Origin: Nostoc sp. S4
Lineage (GTDB): Bacteria > Cyanobacteriota > Cyanobacteriia > Cyanobacteriales > Nostocaceae
Reading direction: 5' to 3'
Length of the DNA: 64,000 nucleotides
Assembly: GCA_029379225.1 (NCBI GenBank)
Contig: JAQYWR010000008.1
Span: 1-64,000 of the forward strand
Below are positions 54,020-64,000 of the stretch, piece after piece. Each line of letters opens with the position of its first letter. The stretch's first letter is position 1. A program made the position numbers and the translations under genes. The notes under the pieces were generated by a model that made no database searches, was not told the DNA's origin, and saw only the letters and a list, made by a program, of their open reading frames with translations.

Positions 54020-54120
54020 TTGGCGATCGGTCATTTGTCATTGGTGATTGGTCATTTGTGATTGGAAGTGTTGACTGATGACTGATGAGCCTCGCCGGAG
54101 ACTGCCAAAGAAAGCTCCGG
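54020..54120. repeat. GTCATTTGTCATTGGTGATTGG heptamer tract and CTCCGG hairpin
   Basis: Degenerate heptamers of the GGTCATT type lie between tgt and psbK, followed by CGCCGGAGACTGCCAAAGAAAGCTCCGG, which can form a small stem. Confidence 0.6.
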
Positions 54121-54156
54121 TTAGGAATTATTTTCTTTGTCCCCTTGTCTTTCCAC

Positions 54157-55612
<1,456 letters not shown>

Positions 55613-56065
55613 TTAAAAAGAATCAGAACAGTCATCATCCATTTCTGCATCCCATCTAGCTGAGAGTACTTGCTCCATCATCGCTTCTATGGCACTGACA
55701 TTGAAGCTTCTTTCTCTTCGCTCTTGCAAAGGAGTTGACCGAGGAATCAACTGTAAACACACTCCTTCTTGCATCAGATTAAAGTATGTTTCTTGCTGCG
55801 ACGACTGTTTGAGTTCTAAATAATCAAAACTACAAACATTCAAATATAAGGCGTGGTTAGCGACTAAGGTAGACCTTTGCGGATTGGCAAAAACTTCCAT
55901 CACATCTCCTTCACCCTCGCTCAGTACCTTGTCTTCTTGGGTGTAGATGTAGTGGACTCGACCTAAATCTGTCAGCAATCGCCGCATGTCGAGCTTATTC
56001 ACAATGATGCCCGCATTAACAATGCACGGAGCTAGTATTCTGGTGTCAGGTAGATGGTGACTCAT
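55613..56065 (-). CDS. Conserved hypothetical protein, acidic C-terminus
   Basis: The 150-residue soluble protein (TRILAPCIVNAGIIVNKLDMRRLLTDLGRVHYIYTQEDK, FANPQRSTLVANHALYLNVCSFDYLEL, CLQLIPRSTPLQ) has a mixed alpha/beta look and ends in the acidic tail DAEMDDDCSDSF. I recall similar cyanobacterial proteins without known function. It is alone on the minus strand, downstream of the structured region at 56.3 kb. Confidence 0.65.
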   Translation of the reverse strand: MSHHLPDTRILAPCIVNAGIIVNKLDMRRLLTDLGRVHYIYTQEDKVLSEGEGDVMEVFANPQRSTLVANHALYLNVCSFDYLELKQSSQQETYFNLMQEGVCLQLIPRSTPLQERRERSFNVSAIEAMMEQVLSARWDAEMDDDCSDSF

Positions 56066-56235
56066 AGGGAAATAGCAATTGAGCGAGGAAAAGTAATAAC
56101 ATAAGTTAAACAGTCAAATTGAATACCTTGTTTACTCCCTATATTTAAAAAAATATCAATTTTCTGGGGTAATTGTCTATTAGATACTCTCCCAAATTCG
56201 ATTCGAGAGGTTTTTGGATCAAAGAGTTCACTTAG

Positions 56236-56577
56236 ACTAGGTTCCTTGTGTCACCTAAGCTAGAGGTAATTCTTTTTCCAAGTTTTGACCTGCCGCTCCT
56301 GGGGCGGTAGTTTGTTGTTAAATACTATTCATCTAGTTCCCGTGAAGATTTAACCTATTCCTGGGAAGGCAGCGGAGTGGATGGCTTCCCCAGCATAAAG
56401 GAGCCAGCACTGTGAACGGGTTTCCCGACTTGAGACGACTGGCGTCAACTGCCGTCAAAAACTAGAACTATGGAATAGAACCCCATATCTTCAATTGTCA
56501 AGGTACAAAACGGCAGTTGCTCGAGAGGATGCCCCAAGACTACACTACCCTACTTATAAGGTAGTAGTAGGGTTTTT
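56236..56577. ncRNA. Candidate structured RNA upstream of cobS (strand unresolved)
   Basis: Several helices can be drawn: CTGCCGC/GCGGTAG (56290-56310), TCTAGTT/AACTAGA (56332-56338 with 56460-56466), CTGGGAAGGC/GCTTCCCCAG (56361-56393, near-perfect), and a perfect 10-bp stem CAACTGCCGT/ACGGCAGTTG (56446-56455 with 56510-56519). A terminator-like hairpin with TTTTT at 56548-56577 suggests plus-strand transcription ending before cobS. On the minus strand TTGACA (56501-56496) and TATTCC (56477-56472), 18 bases apart, would start an RNA exactly at the closing stem. It does not match tmRNA, RNase P RNA, SRP RNA or the cobalamin riboswitch as I know them. Confidence 0.45.
56548..56577 (+). terminator. 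Terminator-like hairpin upstream of cobS
   Basis: CCCTAC (56548-56553) pairs with GTAGGG (56567-56572) and is followed by five T. No plus-strand protein gene ends nearby, so it implies a non-coding transcript or attenuated leader in front of cobS. Confidence 0.6.
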
Positions 56578-56955
56578 GAAGTAGTTGATTAGTTTTACCA
56601 CTACTAGTATTTTACCATGTTGACGCTTTCTTAAAATCTGCGTTAGTGCTGCATTTCCAATTTCAAGATATGGAGTTTCGCATCTATTGGTCAGGGCGAT
56701 AATCTAAAGTAAGTTTTTAGTTCAGCAATCGAAAATACGAATTTACTCCTTGATGGAATTGTAATGTTTTTAAATAATCTACTTGTATTATATAGAACTC
56801 ATGAATTATGAGTTACCACTGAAATTTAGGATAACAAAATTTTCAGGGAGAATCTCTAATAGAAGTAAATCTTATCTAAAGCTTTAAAGTCTACTGATGT
56901 CAGTTGTACTGAAACTGAGACTAGTATCTAGCAACTAACTATTAATTTAACTCAA

Positions 56956-57729
56956 ATGAGCGAACAGCACCAATGGTGGAAAAACCTGCTATTAAAAATA
57001 GCAGCAGGTATTATATTTTACACAATAATTCCCCTGCCGTATTTGAATGAATTAGACTTTCGAGGGGTGGCACGTCTTGCTTCAACTGTAGGGTTGCTAA
57101 TTGGGATAATTTTAGGGTTAGCGGATACAGGAATGAATTACGTTGGTATACCAGTGCTAACTCGTAGTGCTTTGGTAGTAAGTATTTGGATTACTATAAC
57201 TGGAGGACTGCACCTAGATGGGGCAATGGATACTGCTGACGGCTTAGCAGTAGGCGATCGAGATCGAAGATTGGAGGTGATGGCAGATAGTGCCACAGGT
57301 GCTTTCGGGGCAATGGCAGCGATCGCCTTAGTAGTATTAAAGATAACAGCCTTGACGGATATCCCAAATAACCGTTGGCTGGTATTGATGGCTGCTTGTG
57401 GTTGGGGACGCTGGGGACAGCAGGTAGCGATCGCTCGATATCCTTACCTCAAACCAACTGGCAAAGGTGCCTTTCACAAACAAGCCATTCGTTCTCACAA
57501 AGATTTGTTACCGGGATTGTTATTGCTGTTGGGTTTGAGTGGTTTAGTGTGGTTGATGGATAAACAGCAGTTATTTTTGGCAATAGGAATGATAGTAGCT
57601 GGAAGTGCGATCGCCACTTTCACAGCCGCTTGGTTCAACTACAAATTAGGCGGACACACAGGAGATACCTACGGTGCAGTTGTTGAGTGGACTGAAGCCT
57701 TATTTCTCTGTATATTGACTTCTTTTTAG
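56956..57729 (+). CDS. cobS: Adenosylcobinamide-GDP ribazoletransferase (cobalamin synthase)
   Basis: The 257-residue membrane protein has the CobS signature [18 protein letters not shown] and [19 protein letters not shown], with about six hydrophobic segments and a final [20 protein letters not shown]. It joins adenosylcobinamide-GDP with alpha-ribazole (phosphate) in the last part of cobamide synthesis at the membrane. It is a single gene here. The 5' region is unusually long and structured, which would fit RNA-level control. Confidence 0.96.
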   Translation: MSEQHQWWKNLLLKIAAGIIFYTIIPLPYLNELDFRGVARLASTVGLLIGIILGLADTGMNYVGIPVLTRSALVVSIWITITGGLHLDGAMDTADGLAVGDRDRRLEVMADSATGAFGAMAAIALVVLKITALTDIPNNRWLVLMAACGWGRWGQQVAIARYPYLKPTGKGAFHKQAIRSHKDLLPGLLLLLGLSGLVWLMDKQQLFLAIGMIVAGSAIATFTAAWFNYKLGGHTGDTYGAVVEWTEALFLCILTSF

Positions 57730-57930
57730 GGACTGGGGACTGGGAGTGTGGGAGGAAAAGGAGGTGTGGGAGGATGGGGAACAAATGCAGGTGTGGAAGG
57801 AAAAGGAGGTGTGGGAGGTGTGGGAGGATGGGGAAGAAATCTTGCCCCCCTCTCTCCCCACACTCCCCACACTCCCCACACTCCCCCATCTCCTCATCTC
57901 CCCATCTCCCCATTGCCCCCAATCCCCCCT
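57730..57930. repeat. Composite repeat between cobS and the PPC-domain gene
   Basis: Two tandem GTGTGGGAGGAAAAGGAGGTG/GGGGAACAAATGCAGG units are followed by GGGAAGAAATCTTGCCCCCC and CTCCCCACACTCCCC words. It is the same composite element as at 49.9 kb and in the same orientation. Confidence 0.85.
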
Positions 57931-58395
57931 TCATTTAATCGGTTGCAACTTTGTCACCTTAAGTTTAAATGCTCCAACCCCAGTTTCTCCAAAAGACCGG
58001 ACGCGAATAACATAAGTCCCTGTCTCTACAATGCGAGTAAATAGTAGAGAATTGCTGCTACCATCAGGGCCATCGTCATTTTCTGCCAAAGTTGAACCAT
58101 CAGGTGACAGCAGTGTGACTATGCTGTCAAAGCTTTCAGATGAGAGGTCAACTGCTAAATTATCGCCCTTTTGTAGCTTGACCGCATAATCACGGGCAAA
58201 CCCACCTTGACCTGTGGGAATATCTTTGTCTGAAAGGCTATCGTCAATTTCAGTACTGTTAGATACAACAATTGGACTATACAACTTATTTTGAGCAAAA
58301 GCTGCACTTGTACTTATACTTATTGCCAGTAACGTAGCAGGAACGATCCAGAACTGTTTTAAACCCACCCTAAAAGCTTTATTCATACATTTCAA
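57931..58395 (-). CDS. Secreted protein with a PPC (pre-peptidase C-terminal) domain
   Basis: The 154-residue protein has a signal peptide (about 1-34, ending in ISTSAAFAQ) and a PPC-type beta-sandwich (about 55-150): DYAVKLQKGDNLAVDLSSESFDSIVTLLSPDGSTLAENDDG and RIVETGTYVIRVRSFGETGVGAFKLKV. PPC domains usually follow secreted peptidases; a stand-alone domain may bind other secreted proteins or the surface. The function is unknown. Its 3' end touches the composite repeat. Confidence 0.85.
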   Translation of the reverse strand: MKCMNKAFRVGLKQFWIVPATLLAISISTSAAFAQNKLYSPIVVSNSTEIDDSLSDKDIPTGQGGFARDYAVKLQKGDNLAVDLSSESFDSIVTLLSPDGSTLAENDDGPDGSSNSLLFTRIVETGTYVIRVRSFGETGVGAFKLKVTKLQPIK

Positions 58396-58458
58396 GCAAT
58401 TTTTCTATAAAAATACGGTAATTTGGTCACTTATACGCTTTTGTGTCCAAGTTGCCCA

Positions 58459-59148
58459 TTAATTCTTAATTGAGCCGTCTTTGACGGTAGTGGCTACTGC
58501 TACTAGTCCTAAGACTACAATTCCATACTCCCGAAGTGTTTGCACAGCAGATCTGGCAGTAGCACCAGTAGTATAAATGTCGTCCACCAACAGCACTGGG
58601 ACATTTGGGTAACTATAACGAAATTCTTGACTAACAGCAAAAGCTGTCTTCAAGTTTTGTTCTCGTTGAGATACTGATAAACCAAATTGTGCTTCAGTTT
58701 GTCGCACTCTTGTTAAACCATTTCGTTTCAATTTTAATCCAGTTATTTGGCAGAAGCTTTGTCCTATAAGTGCAGCTTGATTATATTTACGTTGCTTTTG
58801 CTTGCTAGCGTGGAGTGGAATAGGAACTACTATTGGCTGGCTATCTCGTCTCGGTGAATTCAACAACCATGCTTCCCCTAACCATTGACCCAAAGGACGA
58901 GCTATTTGGGGTTGATTTTCGTATTTCATCGCGGCTATTGCCCTTTTGACTATACCCCCATACTCACCCCAGCTAAACACTGGTAGTGGTTCTTGCCACT
59001 GAGAAACCAGATTTTGACGCTGACATTTTCGGAGTTGTTTAGTGCAATTGTCACAGAATTCTTCGGAAGTTGAGCGTTTGCATAGGGGACAATGAGATTG
59101 GAGAAAAAGATTAAGTAAGCTTGTGAGATTTTGAGTCAAAGTGTGCAT
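58459..59148 (-). CDS. comF: ComF-family phosphoribosyltransferase-like protein
   Basis: The 229-residue protein has an N-terminal four-Cys zinc-binding motif (CPLCKRSTSEEFCDNCTKQLRKC) and a C-terminal phosphoribosyltransferase domain with the PRPP loop VLLVDDIYTTGATARSA. ComF proteins are linked to DNA uptake and transformation; in cyanobacteria comF is needed for natural competence in some species. The gene is followed upstream by a GNAT gene 45 bases away, across a heptamer repeat, on the same strand. Confidence 0.9.
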   Translation of the reverse strand: MHTLTQNLTSLLNLFLQSHCPLCKRSTSEEFCDNCTKQLRKCQRQNLVSQWQEPLPVFSWGEYGGIVKRAIAAMKYENQPQIARPLGQWLGEAWLLNSPRRDSQPIVVPIPLHASKQKQRKYNQAALIGQSFCQITGLKLKRNGLTRVRQTEAQFGLSVSQREQNLKTAFAVSQEFRYSYPNVPVLLVDDIYTTGATARSAVQTLREYGIVVLGLVAVATTVKDGSIKN

Positions 59149-59149
59149 T

Positions 59150-59193
59150 TAGAATTATCCTTTGTCATTTGTCCAAAGTCCAATAGTGAATGA
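59150..59193. repeat. TTTGTCATTTGTCC / AATGACTAATGACC heptamer tract
   Basis: Short heptamer repeats fill the interval between the comF and GNAT genes. Confidence 0.6.
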
Positions 59194-59685
59194 CTAATGA
59201 CCAATGACTAATGACTTAAAATAGACGCGATCGCAGCGTTTTGTTTCTACTCCTGTTGCTGGTTTGTAGCCGTTGCTTTCATACAGCTTGACTGCTTCCA
59301 CCAAAACACTGGCGGTTTCAATCCAAATTTGCTCAAAACCACGCTCGGCGATCGCTGCTTCTAGTTGTTGTAACAAATATTTCCCCAATCCTAAACCCCT
59401 AATGCTGGGCAAAAGATACATTTTGCGGATTTCCACAGATTTTTGACCGCGTTTGATGGGGTAGTATGCCCCAGTACCTACTAATTGGCTTTGGTGTTCG
59501 ATTACCCAAAACTCGCCACCAGTAACTAAATAAAATTCCTCTACTTGCAGCACGTCTCGGTCAGCACCATTTGGTTCCCAGCCCAAACCGTATTCTGATA
59601 ATACATAATTGATAACTTGGGCAGCTCTAGTGCGATCGCTTTGCACCCAATTACGAATTAAAAACTCTTGATAATATTTTTCCAT
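59194..59685 (-). CDS. GNAT N-acetyltransferase
   Basis: The 163-residue protein has the GNAT core: IEHQSQLVGTGAYYPI, EIRKMYLLPSIRGLGLGKYLLQQLEAAIAERGFEQIWIET with the acetyl-CoA loop RGLGLGK, then AVKLYESNGYKPATG. The substrate is unknown. The last codons run into a heptamer repeat. It may be cotranscribed with comF. Confidence 0.88.
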   Translation of the reverse strand: MEKYYQEFLIRNWVQSDRTRAAQVINYVLSEYGLGWEPNGADRDVLQVEEFYLVTGGEFWVIEHQSQLVGTGAYYPIKRGQKSVEIRKMYLLPSIRGLGLGKYLLQQLEAAIAERGFEQIWIETASVLVEAVKLYESNGYKPATGVETKRCDRVYFKSLVIGH

Positions 59686-59863
59686 ACCATTTACTGGTCA
59701 AGTTTACCCAGAAAATTTTTCTGGTTCTATATCCCAATTTACTCAGCAAATAGCTTTTCTGGCAGAATCTAGTTCTGGGGCTTCTAATTTTTCTAATTAT
59801 CTCACCTGTTTTTTCTACACTTATAGAGGTTGTGCGTAGTTTTTATAACTTTGATCGGCAATG

Positions 59864-61015
59864 CTAAAGATTTCTCAAAAACCTTGCCACCCCTTGCCAA
59901 ATTGAAGTTGACTTCCTGTTACTGTCACCACTGTGACTTAAATCTGACAAAGTGGGAAACGATGCAGATTTAGCATAAGCTCCATTTCGCAAAACTTTTG
60001 CTAGAGCATTATTATTTTCTCGCAACCCTTCATAAAAAAAGAATACCTCACCTTGAATACCAATTTGACGATTGTATTCAATTGCTTGTACCAAATATTC
60101 TGGACCAATACAATAATTGCCAAGCTTGATCAAAATTCCTGGCGCTAACTTGGACAAAGTTGCATCAGTGAACTGTTGAGTTACTAGTTGATTAGCGATC
60201 GCCTGATAACTTCTAAAGTCGCGGCGATAAATCTGCGGGTTTATAATATCGACTATTCCCCGCTTCAGCCACGCAGGGGAATCTTGCAGATATTCTTGGA
60301 ATGCCCAATCATAAATATTAGGTGCGATCGCTACTAATAAATTAGGATTCACTGCTTTGACTTGCTGATAGAGATGCGCCCAGAAATCAGTGAGTATATC
60401 TGCACGCCACTGTAGCCATTGCCTATCCTTAGGATTTGGTGGCGGATCGCGATCGGTTTGCTGGCGGTAACGTGTTAAAGTTAGTCGGTCGTAGCCTCCT
60501 TCACTAGGGAATGCTGGCAAGCGATCGTCTCCTTGGATACCATCAATATCATAATTTTTTACAACTTCTATTATTAAGTTTAATAAGAATTCCTGCACTT
60601 GGGGATCGAGAGCATTCAACCACTCAAAACCGTTTTTCTTTAGTAAATTACCATTGCGATCGCGCCCAGCCCATTCTGGTTTTTGAGCTAAAACAATACC
60701 GCCATTCAAATTATAAGAACTGGCAAAACCATATTCAAACCAAGGGATGACTTTCAACCCAACTCGCCGCGCCTCTACTACCACTTCTTCTAAAGGATCG
60801 CGTCCTACACACAGAGGGTTAATTTCAACCCCAAAAGTCTGCCGCATTGTTTGACTTGGATACAAAGTTACTCCTTGGTTCCAAACTACAGGAAACACTA
60901 CATTGAATCCCGTTTGGGCAATAAAATCCATTGCCTGAGCAATACCTTGCTTTGACTTGAGAACTTTACTATCAGTAGTGGTCAGCCAGATACCACGTGT
61001 TTCGATTATTGTCAT
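59864..61015 (-). CDS. Family-10-like glycosyl hydrolase (GHL10/DUF187)
   Basis: The 383-residue protein shows the GHL10 pattern: RGIWLTTTDSKVL, GFNVVFPVVWNQGVTLYPS, GLKVIPWFEYGF, WLNALDPQVQEFLLNLIIEVVKNYDIDGIQGDDRL and a later INPQIYRRD. These proteins have a TIM-barrel fold; many act on peptidoglycan or polysaccharides outside the cell, but no signal peptide is seen here, so the enzyme may be cytoplasmic. The natural substrate is not known. Confidence 0.85.
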   Translation of the reverse strand: MTIIETRGIWLTTTDSKVLKSKQGIAQAMDFIAQTGFNVVFPVVWNQGVTLYPSQTMRQTFGVEINPLCVGRDPLEEVVVEARRVGLKVIPWFEYGFASSYNLNGGIVLAQKPEWAGRDRNGNLLKKNGFEWLNALDPQVQEFLLNLIIEVVKNYDIDGIQGDDRLPAFPSEGGYDRLTLTRYRQQTDRDPPPNPKDRQWLQWRADILTDFWAHLYQQVKAVNPNLLVAIAPNIYDWAFQEYLQDSPAWLKRGIVDIINPQIYRRDFRSYQAIANQLVTQQFTDATLSKLAPGILIKLGNYCIGPEYLVQAIEYNRQIGIQGEVFFFYEGLRENNNALAKVLRNGAYAKSASFPTLSDLSHSGDSNRKSTSIWQGVARFLRNL

Positions 61016-61048
61016 TTTTAGTAACTAAAATTTTCTGCCTCGCACCTT

Positions 61049-61900
61049 CTAAACATTGACTAGCCGACGATACCACGCCTGTACGATCGTATAAATTCCA
61101 TAGGCAACTAAACCTAGTGCCACAATACCCAAAAGCCATCCACCATTAGGCTGTTGCGCTAGCGTCTGTAATGCTTCATCCAAACCTCCTGCGGCTGAGG
61201 CGTTCGACTGCCTTGCAGCTTCGATGAGAAAGCAGCCGATAATACAAAAGACCACACCCCGTGCTGCTAGACCAAATCTAGAAATCCCGATCGGCCATTT
61301 GGCTTCTGTGTTGCTTAACTCAGTTAAATTGAGTTGTTTGCGAAACTTACCACTAAAAGCTTGATAAAACTCAGAGAAGCCGAGAGCAATTATCAACACC
61401 CCCACAGTTACAATTAACCATTGACCAAAGGGTTGAGAAAGCAAACGTGCCGTCCAATCTTCTGTAGAATCGCTATTTTTGCCGTTGCTAGTGCCCATGA
61501 CAATTTGCACAGCACTTAAGGCTAAACCTGCATAAATAAAGCCATTAATTGCGTAACCAATTCGCTGCGCCAAACCTTTGGCGTCGTTCCCTTTATTTTC
61601 TGGGTCTTTAATTGCCTGTACAAAACGCCAAATTACATATCCAATCAAACCAATTGCAACCAAAGTTAGTAAAAACTTACCAAAAGGCTGGTGGACAATA
61701 GTTTCAAGAGCGCCTTGGGTATCAGTTGTTCTACCACCTATGCCAAAAGCTGCCTGTGCTGCCAGCAGTCCAACGATACTGTAAACTACTCCCTTAGAAA
61801 CGTAGCCAAATCGTGCCAGTCGCTCAACCCACAATGAATGATGGTCTATTAACTGTTGTGTCATGGTAAGTTGAGGAGAATTATGTCTATTTTTTAACAA
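61049..61900 (-). CDS. DUF1206 membrane protein
   Basis: The 283-residue protein consists of three similar modules of two transmembrane helices each, with repeated starts ERLARFGYVSKGVVYSIVG, QRIGYAINGFIYAGLALSAV and ISRFGLAARGVVFCIIGCFL, each followed by QPFGKFLL, QPFGQWLI or QPNGGWLL. This threefold repeat defines DUF1206. The function is unknown. It lies 33 bases upstream of the GHL10 gene and may share its transcript. Confidence 0.88.
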   Translation of the reverse strand: MLKNRHNSPQLTMTQQLIDHHSLWVERLARFGYVSKGVVYSIVGLLAAQAAFGIGGRTTDTQGALETIVHQPFGKFLLTLVAIGLIGYVIWRFVQAIKDPENKGNDAKGLAQRIGYAINGFIYAGLALSAVQIVMGTSNGKNSDSTEDWTARLLSQPFGQWLIVTVGVLIIALGFSEFYQAFSGKFRKQLNLTELSNTEAKWPIGISRFGLAARGVVFCIIGCFLIEAARQSNASAAGGLDEALQTLAQQPNGGWLLGIVALGLVAYGIYTIVQAWYRRLVNV

Positions 61901-62056
61901 TCTATACCTTTAATTGACATCTACCTCAGGGTAAATTGTTTAACGCTTTACTAGAAATTCCTATTATCTACTGTCTTTTAATAGATGTTAAACTACTCAA
62001 AATCATATTAAAAATAGTATTATTTAGTGCTTGATTAGGTAGAAATTATATTAGTT

Positions 62057-62920
62057 ATGTCCGTAATCGAAGAATCTTTTAAACACGAATATATAACAAC
62101 CAATGGGGTGAAACTACACTACGTCACTCAAGGCGAAGGCCCCTTAATGTTGATGTTGCACGGTTTCCCAGAATTTTGGTACTCTTGGCGGCATCAAATA
62201 CCAGAATTTGCCCAAGATTTTAAAGTCGTTGCCATTGACTTGCGTGGCTATAACGATAGTGATAAGCCAACAGAGCAATCAGCTTATGTTATGGATGAAT
62301 TTCTCAAAGATGTTGAGGGAGTAATTAAAGGATTAGGATACGAAAAATGTGTTTTAGTTGGACATGATTGGGGAGGAGCGATCGCTTGGGTTTTTGCTTA
62401 TGCTCATCCGGAAATGATAGAGCGATTAATTATCCTTAACCTGCCTCATCCTGCTAAATTCGCCCAAGGCTTACGCACTCCTCAACAATTGCTACGTAGT
62501 TATTACATATTTATTTTTCAACTACCGTGGATACCAGAATTACTTTTACAATCTTCAGATTACCAACTAATTGCAATAGCTTTTAAAGGCACAGCAGTTA
62601 ATAAAACTGCTTTCAACCAAGTGGATATTAATGCGTATAAAGATGCTGCGGCAAAACGCGGTGCGCTTACAGCAATGTTAAACTATTACCGCAATATTTT
62701 TCAGCAGAAAATGCTAAATCCAAATTGGGGAATTCTAGAAGTACCAACGCTAATGATTTGGGGAGAAAATGACACTGCACTTGGCAAGAAACTAACCTAC
62801 GATACAGCAGCTTATGTTAGAGACTTTCAAATCAAGTACATTCCTAATTGTGGTCATTGGGTGCAACAAGAACAGCCAGAATTAGTTAATCAGTATATGA
62901 AAGAGTTTCTTAGGGCTTAG
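62057..62920 (+). CDS. Alpha/beta hydrolase, epoxide-hydrolase-like
   Basis: The 287-residue protein has the epoxide hydrolase/haloalkane dehalogenase pattern: oxyanion motif HGFPEFWYSWRHQIP, nucleophile Asp in VGHDWGGAIAW, acid in WGENDTAL and catalytic His in NCGHWVQQEQPE. An Asp rather than Ser nucleophile separates it from esterases. It probably opens epoxides or a related ester bond by way of an enzyme ester; the substrate is unknown. Confidence 0.9.
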   Translation: MSVIEESFKHEYITTNGVKLHYVTQGEGPLMLMLHGFPEFWYSWRHQIPEFAQDFKVVAIDLRGYNDSDKPTEQSAYVMDEFLKDVEGVIKGLGYEKCVLVGHDWGGAIAWVFAYAHPEMIERLIILNLPHPAKFAQGLRTPQQLLRSYYIFIFQLPWIPELLLQSSDYQLIAIAFKGTAVNKTAFNQVDINAYKDAAAKRGALTAMLNYYRNIFQQKMLNPNWGILEVPTLMIWGENDTALGKKLTYDTAAYVRDFQIKYIPNCGHWVQQEQPELVNQYMKEFLRA

Positions 62921-63228
62921 TTTAATAAATACTATTAAGCTAAACGGTTAACTTCATAGTATAAATACTTATTTAGACAGATGAACTCTGCCGAACAGTG
63001 TAAGCTTTTCGAGATATTTAATGCTAATTTAATATTAGCAGATTTTCAGGGCTTATTTGAGTAAAATAGCCAAAAATTAGGATAAATCGCATTTTTTGTG
63101 TTCCTGTTATCTTTGCTTCATTATCACAACAAGCCTCTGACGTCAATCTGGAACCTAAAGAAGTTTGGTGAGATAATAGAACTGTGAGGTAAAGAACGGA
63201 CGCAACTTGATAATCAAGGGGGAAAATT
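62921..63228. other. Intergenic region, no gene seen
   Basis: The 308 bases between two plus-strand genes contain a TGCTAATTTAATATTAGCA inverted repeat (about 63021-63039) and no coding frame. They must contain the promoter of the pentapeptide-repeat gene. Confidence 0.45.
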
Positions 63229-63684
63229 ATGAAACTCCAGCTATTAGTGGCCACAGCCTTAGCAAGTCCCCTATTTTTCATTAGCTCGGTTAGAGCTGAA
63301 AATCCGCAGGACTTACAAAAACTACTTTCGACTGGGGAATGTATCCAGTGCGATCTATCGGGAGCTAATCTTAGTGGCGCTCATTTAATTGGTGCTGACT
63401 TAAGAGGATCGAAGCTTCAAAAAGCCAACCTTGTAGGGGCGAATCTCGAAGGTGCAGACCTAACTGGTGCTAACTTGGCGGGTGCTAACTTAACATCAGC
63501 TTATGTAACCAATGTAAATATGAAACAAGCCAATCTCAATGGGGTAAATTTTACTCGCGCGACGATTCACGATTCTAATGTGTACAAAGCATCAATGAAC
63601 GATCTCAATCTCACTGATGCCGAAATATTTAATACTGGAATCGGTATTGGTGGAGAAGATGCCGAGATTCCCGATTGGAAATAA
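63229..63684 (+). CDS. Exported pentapeptide-repeat protein
   Basis: The 151-residue protein has a signal peptide (about 1-23, ending SSVRAEN), a short Cys-containing linker (STGECIQCDLSGANL) and about 13 pentapeptide units of the A(D/N)LxG type (residues 42-135), which form a right-handed quadrilateral beta helix. It should be periplasmic or lumenal. The two Cys in the linker (GECIQC) are typical of a cyanobacterial subgroup. GGGGGAAAA stands just ahead of the ATG. Function is unknown. Confidence 0.9.
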   Translation: MKLQLLVATALASPLFFISSVRAENPQDLQKLLSTGECIQCDLSGANLSGAHLIGADLRGSKLQKANLVGANLEGADLTGANLAGANLTSAYVTNVNMKQANLNGVNFTRATIHDSNVYKASMNDLNLTDAEIFNTGIGIGGEDAEIPDWK

Positions 63685-63812
63685 GCTCAACCAAGTAGGC
63701 GGGTTAAAATAAATACAACATAAGTTTTGACGAATTTTCAATCGAAGAAACTAGTTGTTTGCAAGCATTTTCTTTAAACCTGCCTTTACAATAATATTAA
63801 GATAAGTAAAAC

Positions 63813-63861
63813 CCTCTACCTTATAGTTACTTCACCATGATTAAGGTAGAGGAATTTTTTT
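63813..63861 (+). terminator. Terminator-like hairpin with T-run
   Basis: CCTCTACCTTA (from 63813) pairs with TAAGGTAGAGG (ending 63852) around a loop of about 18 bases and is followed by AATTTTTTTA. It may end the pentapeptide-gene transcript, or protect the next gene from it. Confidence 0.65.
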
Positions 63862-63938
63862 ATTAAAAATAGATTTATATCGATTTACATTGGGCTTGCA
63901 TATAATAGAGAGTCGAGGGGAAGTCGGACAGCAGCAAA

Positions 63939-64000
63939 ATGGCACGACAGCTAGAAATAGAAATCACCGAAAGTGCAGAATATTTAGAAAAAACACTTAA
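63939..64000 (+). CDS. 5' end of a probable IS630-type transposase or HTH protein (cut by window end)
   Basis: The first 20 codons from the ATG at 63939 read MARQLEIEITESAEYLEKTL. From memory, this is the start of helix-turn-helix parts of IS630-family transposases in cyanobacteria. No terminal inverted repeat could be confirmed because the rest of the element lies outside the window. Confidence 0.45.
   Translation, partial: MARQLEIEITESAEYLEKTL

Larger units (their letters stand above)
56066..56955. other. Long cobS upstream region containing a structured RNA candidate
   Basis: The 890-base gap lies between divergent genes. Its middle part (56236-56577) is GC-rich compared with the flanks and full of inverted repeats (separate entry). 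The remaining A+T-rich DNA up to the cobS start shows no gene. Confidence 0.5.

Noticed and set aside
56236..56577. Cobalamin riboswitch ahead of cobS
   Set aside because: GGGAAGGC and GACCTGCC words occur but in the wrong order, and the core with the GGTG element and GCCACTG box is missing.

Overview
The window comes from a filamentous, very probably heterocyst-forming cyanobacterium of the Nostocales. The evidence is frequent HIP1 octamers (GCGATCGC), genes for photosystem II subunits (psbM, psbK, a PSII S4-domain protein, ycf20), a kaiABC clock cluster followed by an hgdD-type tolC as in Anabaena/Nostoc, flavodiiron proteins of the Flv1/Flv3 type, and many short intergenic repeats (heptamers of the TTAGTCA kind, GGGGAGATGGGG-type tracts).

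Layout. 0-9.4 kb: the 3' end of a probable pentapeptide-repeat protein gene, a CAP-domain lipoprotein, a lipid kinase, an ExoD-like protein, then three tandem small-RNA units on the minus strand (3.47-3.93 kb), an unknown membrane-anchored protein, an SDR, a sirtuin, the PSII S4 protein, a GNAT and two small conserved proteins. 9.5-18.6 kb: tolC/hgdD, kaiC, kaiB and a kaiA that keeps only its C-terminal domain, divergent from a CBS-containing histidine kinase with degenerate receivers. 18.7-28.3 kb: a GT39-type glycosyltransferase with repeat DNA inside its reading frame, ycf20, glycerate kinase, then an accessory stretch (TIR-GUN4 fusion, decayed REP-type transposase, Uma2 nuclease, restriction-like nuclease, truncated SulP transporter). 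28.7-36.7 kb: divergent bgtB/bgtA-type amino-acid transporter genes, lipB, lrtA/hpf, a PrxQ-type peroxiredoxin, two unknown proteins and a membrane acyltransferase.

37-47.5 kb: a nitrate-uptake locus on the minus strand in the order nrtA, nrtB, flv3, psiE-like, flv1, nrtC, nrtD. The two flavodiiron genes and the psiE-like gene separate nrtB from nrtC, and neither nirA nor narB lies beside the cluster. 48-64 kb: argJ, a fourth dispersed small-RNA unit, gatB, a tandem universal stress protein, psbM, a 2Fe-2S ferredoxin, psbK, tgt, an apparently structured RNA region ahead of cobS, a PPC-domain protein, comF, a GNAT, a family-10-like glycosyl hydrolase, a DUF1206 protein, an epoxide-hydrolase-like enzyme, a pentapeptide-repeat protein and the first codons of a likely transposase.

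The most interesting signals are: (1) the tandem small-RNA array, whose three copies share a -35 TCCGGA-like motif at exactly the same distance from a common inferred 5' end and each have their own terminator, an architecture resembling heterocyst-specific NsiR1 but with no hetF nearby, plus a fourth copy under a different promoter 46 kb away; (2) flv3-psiE-flv1 embedded between nrtB and nrtC; (3) a 21/42-bp phased tandem repeat between nrtC and nrtD; (4) a truncated kaiA with traces of the lost receiver domain, facing a kinase with three degenerate receivers; (5) a TIR-GUN4 fusion; (6) a structured RNA candidate upstream of cobS; (7) low-complexity repeats entering coding sequences.
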